Shown here: positions 43,602 to 52,746 of the stretch, piece after piece
Position numbering within the stretch: position 1 is the stretch's first letter
Layout: each line of letters begins with the position of its first letter
From: an uncultured Gemmatimonadota bacterium
GTDB taxonomy: Bacteria > Gemmatimonadota > Gemmatimonadetes > Gemmatimonadales > Gemmatimonadaceae
DNA: 64,000 nt
Reading direction: 5' to 3'
Assembly (NCBI GenBank): GCA_902826615.1
Contig: CADEFN010000005.1
Coordinates: forward strand, 372,001-436,000
The notes under the pieces: model-generated
What the model was told of the DNA's origin: nothing
Databases searched by the model: none
What the model saw: only the letters and a program-made list of their open reading frames with translations
Position numbers and translations under genes: made by a program

Positions 43602-43804
43602 ACGGGGCGGCGAGTCACCCTTGCTTGGTGATATGACGCACGACTTGGGAAAAACGCAACGTGTGACGCAGTCTGCTGTTACCCCATGCCCACGGCGGTC
43701 GTGTGATGGGCAGAAATCCCGGAGTTCCGGTCACCACGTCAGCCATCGGCGATACACCGACGTGGGTATGCACGCAGAGGCTTCGCCGCTCACCATCACT
43801 CGTT

Positions 43805-44848
43805 ATGGCGCTCTTCGGTCGAAAGAAGACGACGGTTGGACTCGACATCGGCTCAGGGCTCATCAAGATCGCGGTCATCGACCATGGTCGTGGTGAACCC
43901 GAGCTCTCCAAGGTGGTAATCGCGCCGTTGCTCGCCGACGCCATTGTCGAAGGCGAAGTCATGGACCCGGGCATCGTCACCGACGCCATTCGCGGCGCCA
44001 TGGAACAGGCGGGCCTCAAGTCACGCGAAGTCGTGACCGCCGTCGGCGGCCGAGACGTGATCATCAAGAAGATCCAGATCGAGCGGGTGAAGGAACAGCA
44101 GGCACGCGAGCTGATGCGCTGGGAGGCGGAGCAGCACGTGCCCTTCGACATGGAGTCGGTCGAGCTGGACTTCCAGATCCTCGATCCCGATGCCGATGGC
44201 ATGGAGATGCAGGTGCTGCTCGTCGCCGCCAAGCGCGATCTGATCGAAAACAAGATGCGCCTCCTCACCGACGCCGGCCTGGCCCCGTCGATTGTGGACG
44301 TCGACGCCTTCGCCCTGCACAATGCCTTTGAGATCAATCACCCCGACGCAATGAGCGGCGTGGTCGGGCTGATCAACATCGGGCACGAAGTCACCAACAT
44401 CAACATCCTCGACGAGGGTGTGCCGATCCTGACCCGCGACCTGACCGTGGGCACGCGCCGCTTCCGCGAAGATCTGCAGCGTGAGCGCGGCCTCGGCGCC
44501 GAAGAAGCGGCCTCACTCCTCCAGGGCTACGACCGCTCGGCGCATCTCGATGCGGTCATCGAAAGCCGCGGCGAGGAAATCGCCGTCGGTGTGGAACGCG
44601 CGGCGGCCTTTTTGGCCTCGTCGTCCCGCAATGGCAGCCAGCTGCGGGCCGTGTACCTCTGCGGCGGTGGTGCTCGCGTTCCGGGGCTCGCCCAGGCGTT
44701 AGGCACCCGTCTCCGTCTCCCGGTCGAGCAGGCCAATCCGCTGGCCAACCTGCGCGTGCGCGAAGGCGCACTCGACAACCTCATCACCGATGAGATCGCC
44801 CCGCTCCTGATGCTCCCGATCGGCCTCGCGCTGCGCAAGGCTGCCTGA
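43805..44848 (+). CDS. pilM: Type IV pilus inner-membrane platform protein PilM
   Basis: 347 aa, actin-like ATPase fold: TVGLDIGSGLIKIAVID (phosphate 1), VGLINIGHEVTNINIL (phosphate 2) and YLCGGGARVPGLAQAL (adenosine). PilM binds the N-terminal tail of PilN on the cytoplasmic face and helps align the pilus. Start at ATG 43805 (MALFGRKK) matches the family. First gene of pilMNOPQ; the 203-bp gap upstream probably carries its promoter. Confidence 0.93.
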   Translation: MALFGRKKTTVGLDIGSGLIKIAVIDHGRGEPELSKVVIAPLLADAIVEGEVMDPGIVTDAIRGAMEQAGLKSREVVTAVGGRDVIIKKIQIERVKEQQARELMRWEAEQHVPFDMESVELDFQILDPDADGMEMQVLLVAAKRDLIENKMRLLTDAGLAPSIVDVDAFALHNAFEINHPDAMSGVVGLINIGHEVTNINILDEGVPILTRDLTVGTRRFREDLQRERGLGAEEAASLLQGYDRSAHLDAVIESRGEEIAVGVERAAAFLASSSRNGSQLRAVYLCGGGARVPGLAQALGTRLRLPVEQANPLANLRVREGALDNLITDEIAPLLMLPIGLALRKAA

Positions 44849-44867
44849 TTCCACGAGCCGACTCAAG

Positions 44868-45602
44868 ATGATTCAGATCAATCTGCTGCCCGGCGCAGCC
44901 AAGAAAAGCAGGACCGGCGCGAACTTCTCCTTCAAGAACCTGGGGAGCGGTTTTGTCGCCAAGGTGCGCGATCCATACCTCCTCGGTGCGGTCGCCAGCA
45001 TGCTCATCGCCATCACGGCGATTGCATCCATGCATGTGACCCAGAAAGCGAGGGCCGACGATCTCGGTATTCGCGAGACGGTGGCCATGCGCGACTCCAC
45101 ACGCTTTGCGATGATCCTCAAGGATCGCCGCCGCGCCACCGCCAAACGCGATTCCGTACTCAAGCAGCTGGCGATCATCCGTTCGATCGACAACGATCGC
45201 TACGTCTGGCCGCACATCATGGACGAAGTCTCGCGCTCGCTGCCGCCCTACACCTGGCTCAAGTCGATCGCCCAGACCTCGGCGGTCACCTCGCCGGTGG
45301 CGAACGAGGAGATCACCGATCCCAAAAAGCAGGGCACCCCGGCCAGTCGCAAGAAGGATCCGGAGCCGACCAACGAGCCCATGCGCTTCCGCATGATCGG
45401 CAACACGGTCGACATCCAGGCCCTGACGCGTTTCATGAAGCTGCTCGAGACATCGCCGTTCATCCAGAACGTGCAGCTCGCCAAGTCCGAACTGGTGATG
45501 CTCGATGGCAAGGAAGTCACCGAGTTCCAGCTCGATGCCGATTACGAACGGCCCGACAAGTCCGTGATCACAACCGCCCCCGTTTCGCTGTCGGTGAGGT
45601 AA
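44868..45602 (+). CDS. pilN: Type IV pilus alignment protein PilN
   Basis: 244 aa. The conserved cytoplasmic INLLPG motif is at the very N-terminus (MIQINLLPG), one TM near 43-62 (LGAVASMLIAITAIASMHV), then a periplasmic coiled coil (DRRRATAKRDSVLKQLAIIRSID) and a ferredoxin-like domain. It is longer than typical PilN (~180 aa) because of an insertion with a Pro/Lys-rich loop (KKQGTPASRKKDPEPTNEP). It pairs with PilO. Confidence 0.88.
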   Translation: MIQINLLPGAAKKSRTGANFSFKNLGSGFVAKVRDPYLLGAVASMLIAITAIASMHVTQKARADDLGIRETVAMRDSTRFAMILKDRRRATAKRDSVLKQLAIIRSIDNDRYVWPHIMDEVSRSLPPYTWLKSIAQTSAVTSPVANEEITDPKKQGTPASRKKDPEPTNEPMRFRMIGNTVDIQALTRFMKLLETSPFIQNVQLAKSELVMLDGKEVTEFQLDADYERPDKSVITTAPVSLSVR

Positions 45603-45605
45603 CCC

Positions 45606-46220
45606 ATGGCTTTCCCTCCGAAATCCCAGCGCGACCAGCTCCTCATGCTGACGGTCCTCATCGCCGCAGCACTGGTCTCCGCCTATTGGAACTTTGTGTA
45701 TCTGCCCAAGCGCACCGAGATCACCGATCTCGCCGTCCGGGTCGACACACTCGAACTGCATAACAAGTCTGCCCGCGCCGAAGCCGCCAAGGGTAACGGT
45801 GAGGCGCTCAAGGCCGAGGCCGAACAGTTCTCGCGCGACCTCGAGGTCATGCGTCAGCTGGTACCGACAGGCAACGAAGTGCCGGCGCTCCTGGAGCAGG
45901 TGTCCACCGCCGCACGTCGCGCCGGTCTCGATATCTCGGCCGTCACGCCGCAGCCGGTGCTCGAAGGTGAGCAGTTCGACACCTACCGGTACAAGATCGC
46001 GGTGACCGGTGGCTACCACTCGGTGGCCGAGTTCCTGTCCAACGTCGGTTCACTCACGCGGATTGTCGCGCCGGTGAACCTCACGCTGGCGCCTGCCGGC
46101 AATCCGAACCTCGAAGCGGTGCAGCGTCGTCCCGCGGGGTCGTCGGCCATCGACACGAAGTTCGAAATCCAGACCTACGTCGCGAGAACATCGAACGTGG
46201 TCAAGGGAGGCAAATTATGA
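45606..46220 (+). CDS. pilO: Type IV pilus alignment protein PilO
   Basis: 204 aa. N-terminal TM (LLMLTVLIAAALVSAYWNFVYLP, described in parts), a coiled coil starting RTEITDLAVRVDTLELHN, then EVPALLEQVSTAARRAGL and a ferredoxin-like fold (YRYKIAVTGGYHSVAEFLSNVGSL). It heterodimerises with PilN in the periplasm. A GGAGG-like site precedes the next gene inside its 3' end. Confidence 0.9.
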   Translation: MAFPPKSQRDQLLMLTVLIAAALVSAYWNFVYLPKRTEITDLAVRVDTLELHNKSARAEAAKGNGEALKAEAEQFSRDLEVMRQLVPTGNEVPALLEQVSTAARRAGLDISAVTPQPVLEGEQFDTYRYKIAVTGGYHSVAEFLSNVGSLTRIVAPVNLTLAPAGNPNLEAVQRRPAGSSAIDTKFEIQTYVARTSNVVKGGKL

Positions 46221-46984
46221 ATCCGATGATCAAGAAGGTGCTCCTCGGTGCCGGGGCGATTGCCGTCGCATTCGGCGTCAAGGTCGGCAAGCGCATCCTC
46301 CGTCGTGAGGCCGGCTATGCGGCGGCCGTTGGCGTCGTTGCCACGGTGGACGCCGCGGCGCAGGCCATGTCCAAGGACAGCACGGCCGCACCCAAACCCG
46401 ACAGCGCAGCAGCTCCCAAGCCCGATAGCAGCAAGGCGACGGTCGTAAACGCCCCGGCGCCCGGCACGCAGATCGCGGCACAGGCCGGCAAGCTTCACGA
46501 GTCGGCGGAGCGCGCGGTCGCTGCGGCCAATGCCCGCACCGAGGCGTCGTCCACTCTTCCGGCAGAGGCGCAGCAGCCCGCCTCGGCGCCCGTCGCGGTG
46601 ACCAAGACCGACTCCGCCGCTGGCAAAGCCGAGGTGAAGTCGGCCGGTGCACAGTTCGAGCGCGAGACCTTCCTGTATGACAAGGGCGGACGCCGCGACC
46701 CGTTCATCTCCCTGATGAGCACCAGCGAGCTGCGTCCTCTCATCTCCGACTTGCGTCTGGTGGCCATCGCGTACGATGCCGCGGGCAAGAACTCGGTGGC
46801 GGTGTTGCACGACATCTCCACCAAGGACAAACAGCAGTACCGTATTCGCACCGGCCAGTCGTTAGGCCGCATGCGGGTGTCCGGCATCACGCCCCGTGGC
46901 GTGGTCTTTACGATCGAAGAATTCGGTTACAGCCGCCAGGAAACGCTGGCGATGGGCGATTCCAACAAAGAGAGGAAGCAATGA
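46217..46984 (+). CDS. pilP: PilP-like pilotin/alignment protein, atypical N-terminus
   Basis: 255 aa. The C-terminal ~100 residues (GGRRDPFISL...LRLVAIAYD...SVAVLHDI...YRIRTGQSLGRMRVSGI) match the PilP beta-sandwich that binds the PilQ secretin. The N-terminus has a hydrophobic helix (VLLGAGAIAVAFGVKVG) but no lipobox cysteine, unlike classical PilP, and a ~110-residue Ala/Pro/Lys-rich linker (repeated PKPDS units) that can span the periplasm. Strong SD AGGGAGG before the ATG. Confidence 0.82.
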   Translation: MNPMIKKVLLGAGAIAVAFGVKVGKRILRREAGYAAAVGVVATVDAAAQAMSKDSTAAPKPDSAAAPKPDSSKATVVNAPAPGTQIAAQAGKLHESAERAVAAANARTEASSTLPAEAQQPASAPVAVTKTDSAAGKAEVKSAGAQFERETFLYDKGGRRDPFISLMSTSELRPLISDLRLVAIAYDAAGKNSVAVLHDISTKDKQQYRIRTGQSLGRMRVSGITPRGVVFTIEEFGYSRQETLAMGDSNKERKQ

Positions 46985-48996
46985 GGCGTGTCTGTTCGCT
47001 GGTCGCACTGACGACCATCGCGCTGCTGGGCAGCGCTCGCGAGGCGCGAGCGGCGCGCAGCGAGGGCGTGGCAAACCCGGTGATCGACCCCGCGAGTGCG
47101 GTGACCGCGCTCTCCCTGGTCCCCGGCGCCGGCAAGGCTGAAGTGATCGTGTCCATCTCCGGACCGGTCCAGGTACAGGACTTCACGGTGCCGTCACCGC
47201 ACCGCATCGTACTCGACCTCACCGGCGCGCGTCTCGCGCCGCTGTCGCGAGCCTACGATCGCGTGTCGCGTGGTGGGATCAGCAACATCCGGCTCTCGCA
47301 GTACCGCAGCGATGTGGTCCGCGTGGTGCTCGATCTCGACAAGGATCGCCCCTACGAAGTGACACAGGAGAACGGGACGATTCGCATCGCCCTCTCGACG
47401 GAGGTGCAGTTCGCCGCTTGGCACTCGACCGGGCAGATGCTGGCCGAACGTGTGGCCGAAGCCGCCGAGAAGCGTGAGACGGTCGAAGCCGCAGGCGTCG
47501 TGGAAAACACGAAGCCCGCTGCCGAGCCGGTGGTGCAGAAGCCAACCGAAACGCCCGCACCCACGGTTGAAGACGCCGTGGCGCTCAAGCCGGCCGCCAG
47601 CGAGCCGCGCATGACGGCCGTCCGTGCCGACCTGCCGCAGCAGCAGGCCCGCATCACGGTGACCTACGCCGGTGCCGATATCCGCGACGTGCTCGCGGCC
47701 TTCGCTACGTTCTCGCAGCGCACCATCGTGGTGGGCAAGGACGTGGCCGGGACCATCACTGCGGAAATCAAGGACCAGCCATGGGATGTCGCCCTCAAGG
47801 CGCTCCTCGAGGCGCAGGGTCTCGCCGCCGTCGAAGAGTCGTCAGGCATCATCACGGTGGACAGCTACAAGAACATCCTGGAGAAGCAGGCCAGCGAGCC
47901 GGTGCAGACCCAGATCGTGATGATCAACTACGTGAACGCGCTCTCGTTGCAGCCGACGGTGCAAGGTCTGCTCTACAAGGACTGTGCGCAGGGGGCAGGT
48001 GGTCAGGGCGGTGCGCAGGGTGGTGGTGGCCAGGGTGGTGGAACCGCAGGTGTTCCGCCGGGCTGCCTGGTGCGTGGCACCGTGGCCGCCGACAGCGCGA
48101 CCAACTCGCTCATCGTGACCGAAGTGGCGTCGCGTATGCCGATGCTCATGACGTATGTGAAGGGGCTCGACATCCGCACACCGCAGGTGGCCCTCAAGGC
48201 CAAGATCATCTCGGTGCAGCGCACCAACATCGAGCAGCTCGGCCTGAGCTACGACATCGGGTCGCGCAACACCTTCCTCAACACCCTCCTCCCGCGTATT
48301 CCCGAAGGCGCCAACTCGCCGTCGCAGTTCGAGTCGCAGGTGGAACTTGGCGGTGACGCCATCGCCGGTGTGGCCAACGCCACGCGCAAGTACAAGCAGG
48401 GGAGCGCGATCAACCTGATCTTCTCCACCGCGCTCGGGAAATACTCGCTCACCTCGTTCCTCGCCGCCCTTCGCGAGACCCAGCTCTCCGATGTGCAGGC
48501 CGAGCCGAGCATGGTGACGCTGGACAATCGTGAAGCCAAGCTGACCGTCGGCCAGGAAACGCCGGTGCGTGTCATCGACGCCGGATCACTCGGCCAGGTC
48601 GGTGCCCCAGCTCGTGCCAACGTACAGTTCCGCGAGACCGGTATCATCCTCAAGGTCACCCCGCATATCACGAGCAACCGGCAGATCCGCATGAAGATGG
48701 AAGCGGAGCAGTCGGAACTGCGCATCGTCGGCGGCGACCTCGGCTTCATCATCGACAAACGCAACGCGCAGACGCAGTTGCTGGTGAACGACGGCGAGAC
48801 GGCCGTGATCGGCGGGCTCACGCAGACGCAAGTCACCAGGACCAAGTCCGGTATCCCGTTCCTGTCCGACCTGCCGCTGATCGGACGCTTCTTCTCGCAG
48901 AGCGAGAGTCGCGAAGAGAAGCGCGACCTGCTGATCATGATCACACCGACCATCATTGACGAAGGTGAGGCTGTGCGCCCGCCGGAGAGCAAGTAA
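46981..48996 (+). CDS. pilQ: Type IV pilus secretin PilQ
   Basis: 671 aa. Signal peptide, AMIN domain ~35-140 (VIVSISGPVQVQDFTVPSPHRIVLDLTGARL in parts), Pro/Glu-rich linker, N0 domain (ITVTYAGADIRDVLAAFATFS), N1 domain interrupted by a Gly/Gln-rich loop (GGQGGAQGGGG) near residues 340-355, and the C-terminal secretin core ending GGLTQTQ...GIPFLSDLPLIGRFF. It forms the outer-membrane channel for the pilus. A strong SD (GAGAGGAAG) precedes its ATG. Confidence 0.93.
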   Translation: MRRVCSLVALTTIALLGSAREARAARSEGVANPVIDPASAVTALSLVPGAGKAEVIVSISGPVQVQDFTVPSPHRIVLDLTGARLAPLSRAYDRVSRGGISNIRLSQYRSDVVRVVLDLDKDRPYEVTQENGTIRIALSTEVQFAAWHSTGQMLAERVAEAAEKRETVEAAGVVENTKPAAEPVVQKPTETPAPTVEDAVALKPAASEPRMTAVRADLPQQQARITVTYAGADIRDVLAAFATFSQRTIVVGKDVAGTITAEIKDQPWDVALKALLEAQGLAAVEESSGIITVDSYKNILEKQASEPVQTQIVMINYVNALSLQPTVQGLLYKDCAQGAGGQGGAQGGGGQGGGTAGVPPGCLVRGTVAADSATNSLIVTEVASRMPMLMTYVKGLDIRTPQVALKAKIISVQRTNIEQLGLSYDIGSRNTFLNTLLPRIPEGANSPSQFESQVELGGDAIAGVANATRKYKQGSAINLIFSTALGKYSLTSFLAALRETQLSDVQAEPSMVTLDNREAKLTVGQETPVRVIDAGSLGQVGAPARANVQFRETGIILKVTPHITSNRQIRMKMEAEQSELRIVGGDLGFIIDKRNAQTQLLVNDGETAVIGGLTQTQVTRTKSGIPFLSDLPLIGRFFSQSESREEKRDLLIMITPTIIDEGEAVRPPESK

Positions 48997-49015
48997 CCCT
49001 ACCCGGAGCCTAACG

Positions 49016-51469
49016 ATGAAGATGACTATTCGTCGCGCTGCCCCGGGGCTGCTCGCGGCCGCCATGGCCGCGGGTTGCGCGTCGACCGAGATTGCCTCGT
49101 CCACATCCGATCGGATTGTGCCGAGCGTCGCGGTGGCGATCCAGGGAAAGATCGGCAGCGAGGGCGTGGACTCCGTGTCCGTGCGTCTCCCGCTGCAGGT
49201 CCTCGTGAGCGCGAAAGACAATGCGGCGCTGACCACCGTGGTCACCCGCGTCTTTGCTGATACCCAGACCGTGGGCCGCGACTCCGCGTCCTTTGCGGTC
49301 GCCAGCAGCCAGTACAGCAAGACCATCAATATCCCGCTGTCGGGTGTGCGCCCGGGCCAGATCATCACGGTGCGTACGATCGTGAGCGATGGCGCCGGTA
49401 ACGCCGCATCTGACGAAGCCCAGGCGATTGCCTTCGACCCGAATGTGCCGCGCATTGCGCTGGTGCAGCCGCAGCCGAATGTGATCATCTCGGGGACCTA
49501 CAGCTTCGAAGTCGGCGTCATCGACACCACCGGACTCACCAAGGTGGGCTACCGCGCCACCGCTCCGGGTTTCTCACGCGCCGACTCCACGCTGTTCCCG
49601 GTGCCGTACCCCAAGGGCGACACGGTGAGCTACACCTTCCAGGTGCCGGCGAGCCTTGCCGCGGGAACCAACATTCTCATCACGCCGTTCGCGGAGAATC
49701 GCGACGCACTCCGCGGACAGGGCCAGCCCTACACCGTACGTGTGGCGCCGCAGGGCCCGGATCTCCTCGCGCCCATCGTGTACCAGACCATTCCACCCCG
49801 CCTCGAGACCCCGGACTCCGTGGACCTTCAGGCACGGGATGCCGACGGACTGGTGCGTGTGATCGGGTTCATCGCTCGCAGTCAGTCGGGTACGGTGCTC
49901 TATCGGTCCGCTGACACGCTCACTGCACCGGCGCAGCAGGTGACACGTCGCAAGGCGTGGAAGGCGCCGATCTCGTTGCGCGGGCAAACCATGCTCATCA
50001 CCGCCTACGCCATCGACGCCTCCGGCAAGATCGGCTATGCGGTTCCCACGGGCGCCAGTGTGCCGGTGTCGGCCGATTCCCTGGGCCGACGCGATCAAAC
50101 GGTGTACGCCTTTGGTCTCACCTATGCGCTGCCTCCGGGTTCGCTGGGTGCAGACATCGTGGCTGACACCACCCGGTCCACCGTGTTTGTCTCGAACATC
50201 AACAGGAACGAGGTCGAGGCCTACACGTACGGTGAAGCGTTGCAGCGGCAGAATCCCGTCGCCGTGGGCGCGCAGCCGTGGGGGATGGTCATCGATAATT
50301 CCAACTCGTTGCTGCTGGTCGCCAACTCGGCCGGTACCAACGTGTCCAAGGTGTCGCTTGACACGCGGACGGAAACAGGCCGCGTGAAGACGTCCAACGA
50401 GTACGTGTACGACGTGACGTACAACAAGGACGAAACCAGTCAGGGCTTCAAGTACAAGGTGGCACCGCCCATCGACTACTCCGATCGTCCCCAGTACATC
50501 GCGCAGTCGGCCAGTGGTGCGCTCTACTACTCCACCAAGCCGACCAACACCGCCACACCAGGCACGCTGCGTCGCATCGACAACTTCCTCGATGCCCGCG
50601 CAGAACCGCGCCAGATCTGGCAGTACGGTTCGTTCCTCAAGAACCACTACGTGATCATCAACGCCGACCACGTGGACGTGATCGAAGGTGAGAACGGTGT
50701 GTCCGATCGCATCATCATTTGCGACCACACACCCGGGCAGAATCCCAGCACCGGGGTGTGCGTGAATGCTGTGACGGTCGAAGCAGCGGTCGCATCGCTC
50801 AAACAGGCACCGATCAACGCCAATGTGGTGGCGATCAAGGATATGGACCCCGCCTCGCTCGCCCTGCCCGACACGAACTTCGTAGCCGTCGGCGGCGACC
50901 GTCGTCGTGTGGCCTTTGGTGAAGGCAACACGCGGAATCGCGCCGGTCGTGTCCTGATGGTCTTCGATCCTACCGGTACGCCGGCGGAAGGCGCGCAGTA
51001 TTCGGCGCCCATCGAAGTCACCGACCTCACAAGCAACGCGTCGGACAAGGTCTTCGGGCTCGACATCAATGCCAACTCGTCCAACCTGGGTGTGCATGGC
51101 GTCGAAACCTTCTTTGCCGATTCGTCGCTGCGGTTGCAGGGCAAATACGCCACCTTCAACTCGGGTGCGGGCATTGCCTTCCATCCAAAGAACATCAACG
51201 AGAAGACGGCGGATTCCCTGGCACGGGTGGCGTTTGTCGCCTCGGGTGACCAGTCGATTCAGATTGTCGACTCGTACAGCTACCGGTTGCGCGGCCGCAT
51301 TCCGATCCGCACCAACCTCTACGGTCCGCTGCGGGCCATTCTGCCGACAGCGTCCGAGCTGGCGTCCGATCCCGACCTGGTGGTGAAGCTCTTTGGTCTC
51401 ACCGAAGAAGGACTGGTGATGATCGACGTGCGGACACGTGATATCGACAACGCCACACGAAGACCTTGA
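49016..51469 (+). CDS. Large exported lipoprotein with Ig-like and beta-propeller parts, unknown function
   Basis: 817 aa. Signal ending MAAGC (Cys21), so probably lipidated. The first ~330 residues show Ig/cadherin-like strands (VRTIVSDGAGNAASDEAQ, YSFEVGVIDTTGLTKVGYRA). From ~350 there is a propeller-like region with YVTN-type strands (STVFVSNINRNEVEAYTYG, NSLLLVANSAGTNVSKVSL, VAFVASGDQSIQIVDSYSYR). No family recognised. It lies 19 nt after pilQ in the same direction, and the octamer GCCTAACG fills the gap right before its ATG. Position suggests a pilus- or secretin-associated outer-membrane lipoprotein. Confidence 0.7.
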   Translation: MKMTIRRAAPGLLAAAMAAGCASTEIASSTSDRIVPSVAVAIQGKIGSEGVDSVSVRLPLQVLVSAKDNAALTTVVTRVFADTQTVGRDSASFAVASSQYSKTINIPLSGVRPGQIITVRTIVSDGAGNAASDEAQAIAFDPNVPRIALVQPQPNVIISGTYSFEVGVIDTTGLTKVGYRATAPGFSRADSTLFPVPYPKGDTVSYTFQVPASLAAGTNILITPFAENRDALRGQGQPYTVRVAPQGPDLLAPIVYQTIPPRLETPDSVDLQARDADGLVRVIGFIARSQSGTVLYRSADTLTAPAQQVTRRKAWKAPISLRGQTMLITAYAIDASGKIGYAVPTGASVPVSADSLGRRDQTVYAFGLTYALPPGSLGADIVADTTRSTVFVSNINRNEVEAYTYGEALQRQNPVAVGAQPWGMVIDNSNSLLLVANSAGTNVSKVSLDTRTETGRVKTSNEYVYDVTYNKDETSQGFKYKVAPPIDYSDRPQYIAQSASGALYYSTKPTNTATPGTLRRIDNFLDARAEPRQIWQYGSFLKNHYVIINADHVDVIEGENGVSDRIIICDHTPGQNPSTGVCVNAVTVEAAVASLKQAPINANVVAIKDMDPASLALPDTNFVAVGGDRRRVAFGEGNTRNRAGRVLMVFDPTGTPAEGAQYSAPIEVTDLTSNASDKVFGLDINANSSNLGVHGVETFFADSSLRLQGKYATFNSGAGIAFHPKNINEKTADSLARVAFVASGDQSIQIVDSYSYRLRGRIPIRTNLYGPLRAILPTASELASDPDLVVKLFGLTEEGLVMIDVRTRDIDNATRRP

Positions 51470-51494
51470 CCAGCTAGTGATTCTGTGATTCTTT

Positions 51495-51524
51495 CGCGGG
51501 CCCGGCATGTTTGCCGGGCTCGCG
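51495..51524 (+). terminator. Terminator at the end of the pil operon
   Basis: Twelve-bp stem (CGCGGGCCCGGC / GCCGGGCTCGCG, one G-U) with an ATGTTT loop, 26 nt after the lipoprotein stop and just before aroC. Confidence 0.7.
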
Positions 51525-51540
51525 TCATTTCCCCCATCGC

Positions 51541-52746
51541 ATGATTCGCTTCACGACGGCAGGTGAGTCGCACGGCCCCGCACTGGTCAGCATCCTCGAG
51601 GGTGTACCGGCGGGGCTGGCACTGCTTGCCGGTGACGTCAACGCCGAACTTGCGCGCCGCCAGCAGGGGTACGGACGCGGTCGCCGCATGCAGATCGAGC
51701 AGGACGCCATCGAGTTCATCTCGGGCGTGCGGGCAGGGGAAACGTTAGGCGCCCCGATTGCCATGCTCATCCGGAATCGTGACTGGAAGAACTGGCAGGA
51801 GATCATGGATCCGGCCCCGGCGGAGAGTGATCCCGACCTGCGCCGCCGCGCCGTCACACGCCCGCGACCGGGGCACGCCGACCTCACCGGGTTGCTCAAG
51901 TACGACCGTGATGATGCCCGGGACATTCTGGAACGGGCCTCGGCGCGCGAGACCACGGCCCGGGTGGCGGCGGGGGCCATCTGCCGCCACTTGCTGCGCG
52001 CCTTTGGCGTTGGCATCGGGAGTCACCTGGTGCACCTCGGGGGAATCGACGCCACGGCGCCGGTGCCGCTGCCAGAGCCGCTGAATGGGGCAGCCGACTC
52101 CTCGCCGCTGCGCACCCTCGATCCCGCGGCCGAGCAGCGTATGATCGCCGCGATCGACGCCGCCAAGGCGGCCGGCAACACGTTAGGCGGGATCTGCGAG
52201 ATCGTGGTCACCGGTCTTCCGGTTGGTCTTGGCTCACACGTCTCGTGGGATCGCAAACTCGACGGACGCCTTGCGGCCGCGATCATGTCCATTCCCGCCG
52301 TGAAGGGCGTGGAAATCGGATTGGGATTCGAGGCGGCCCGCCGCACCGGCGCCGAAGTGCACGACGAAATCGAACGTGCTCCCGCTCTGACACGCTCGGC
52401 AGGAGTACGGCGGCTCACGAACCGCGCTGGCGGGCTCGAAGGAGGGATGACCACTGGAGAACCCCTCGTCGTGCGCGTTGCCATGAAGCCCATCTCCACC
52501 CTCATGCGACCACTCGCCACCGTCGATGTCGCATCGGGTGATGCCGCTGCCGCTGTGGCCGAGCGCTCTGATGTTACCGCCGTCCCGGCGATGGGGGTGA
52601 TCGCCGAAGCCATGGTGGCTCTCGTCCTGGCCGACGCATGGATGGAAAAGTTTGGCGGCGACTCGATGACAGAAACTCGGCGCAACTTCGACGGATATCT
52701 CTCGCAGGTTTCCGAACGCATTGGGCGTGACAGACGCCAAACGTGA
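51541..52746 (+). CDS. aroC: Chorismate synthase
   Basis: 401 aa. Signature TAGESHGPALVSILEGVPAG at the N-terminus (active-site His), RPGHADLTGLLKY (second His and FMN site), RASARETTARVAAGAI and late GGMTTGEPLVVRVAMKP are all present. It converts EPSP to chorismate with reduced FMN, the last step of the shikimate pathway. Start at ATG 51541 is exact for the family. It overlaps aroK. Confidence 0.96.
   Translation: MIRFTTAGESHGPALVSILEGVPAGLALLAGDVNAELARRQQGYGRGRRMQIEQDAIEFISGVRAGETLGAPIAMLIRNRDWKNWQEIMDPAPAESDPDLRRRAVTRPRPGHADLTGLLKYDRDDARDILERASARETTARVAAGAICRHLLRAFGVGIGSHLVHLGGIDATAPVPLPEPLNGAADSSPLRTLDPAAEQRMIAAIDAAKAAGNTLGGICEIVVTGLPVGLGSHVSWDRKLDGRLAAAIMSIPAVKGVEIGLGFEAARRTGAEVHDEIERAPALTRSAGVRRLTNRAGGLEGGMTTGEPLVVRVAMKPISTLMRPLATVDVASGDAAAAVAERSDVTAVPAMGVIAEAMVALVLADAWMEKFGGDSMTETRRNFDGYLSQVSERIGRDRRQT

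Noticed and set aside
49574-51508. Long minus-strand ORF (644 codons) antisense to the pil lipoprotein
   Set aside because: No protein family character (His/Val/Gly-rich, no coherent domains), and it lies wholly opposite a gene with clear lipoprotein signal and strand pattern. Long antisense frames are expected in high-GC DNA.
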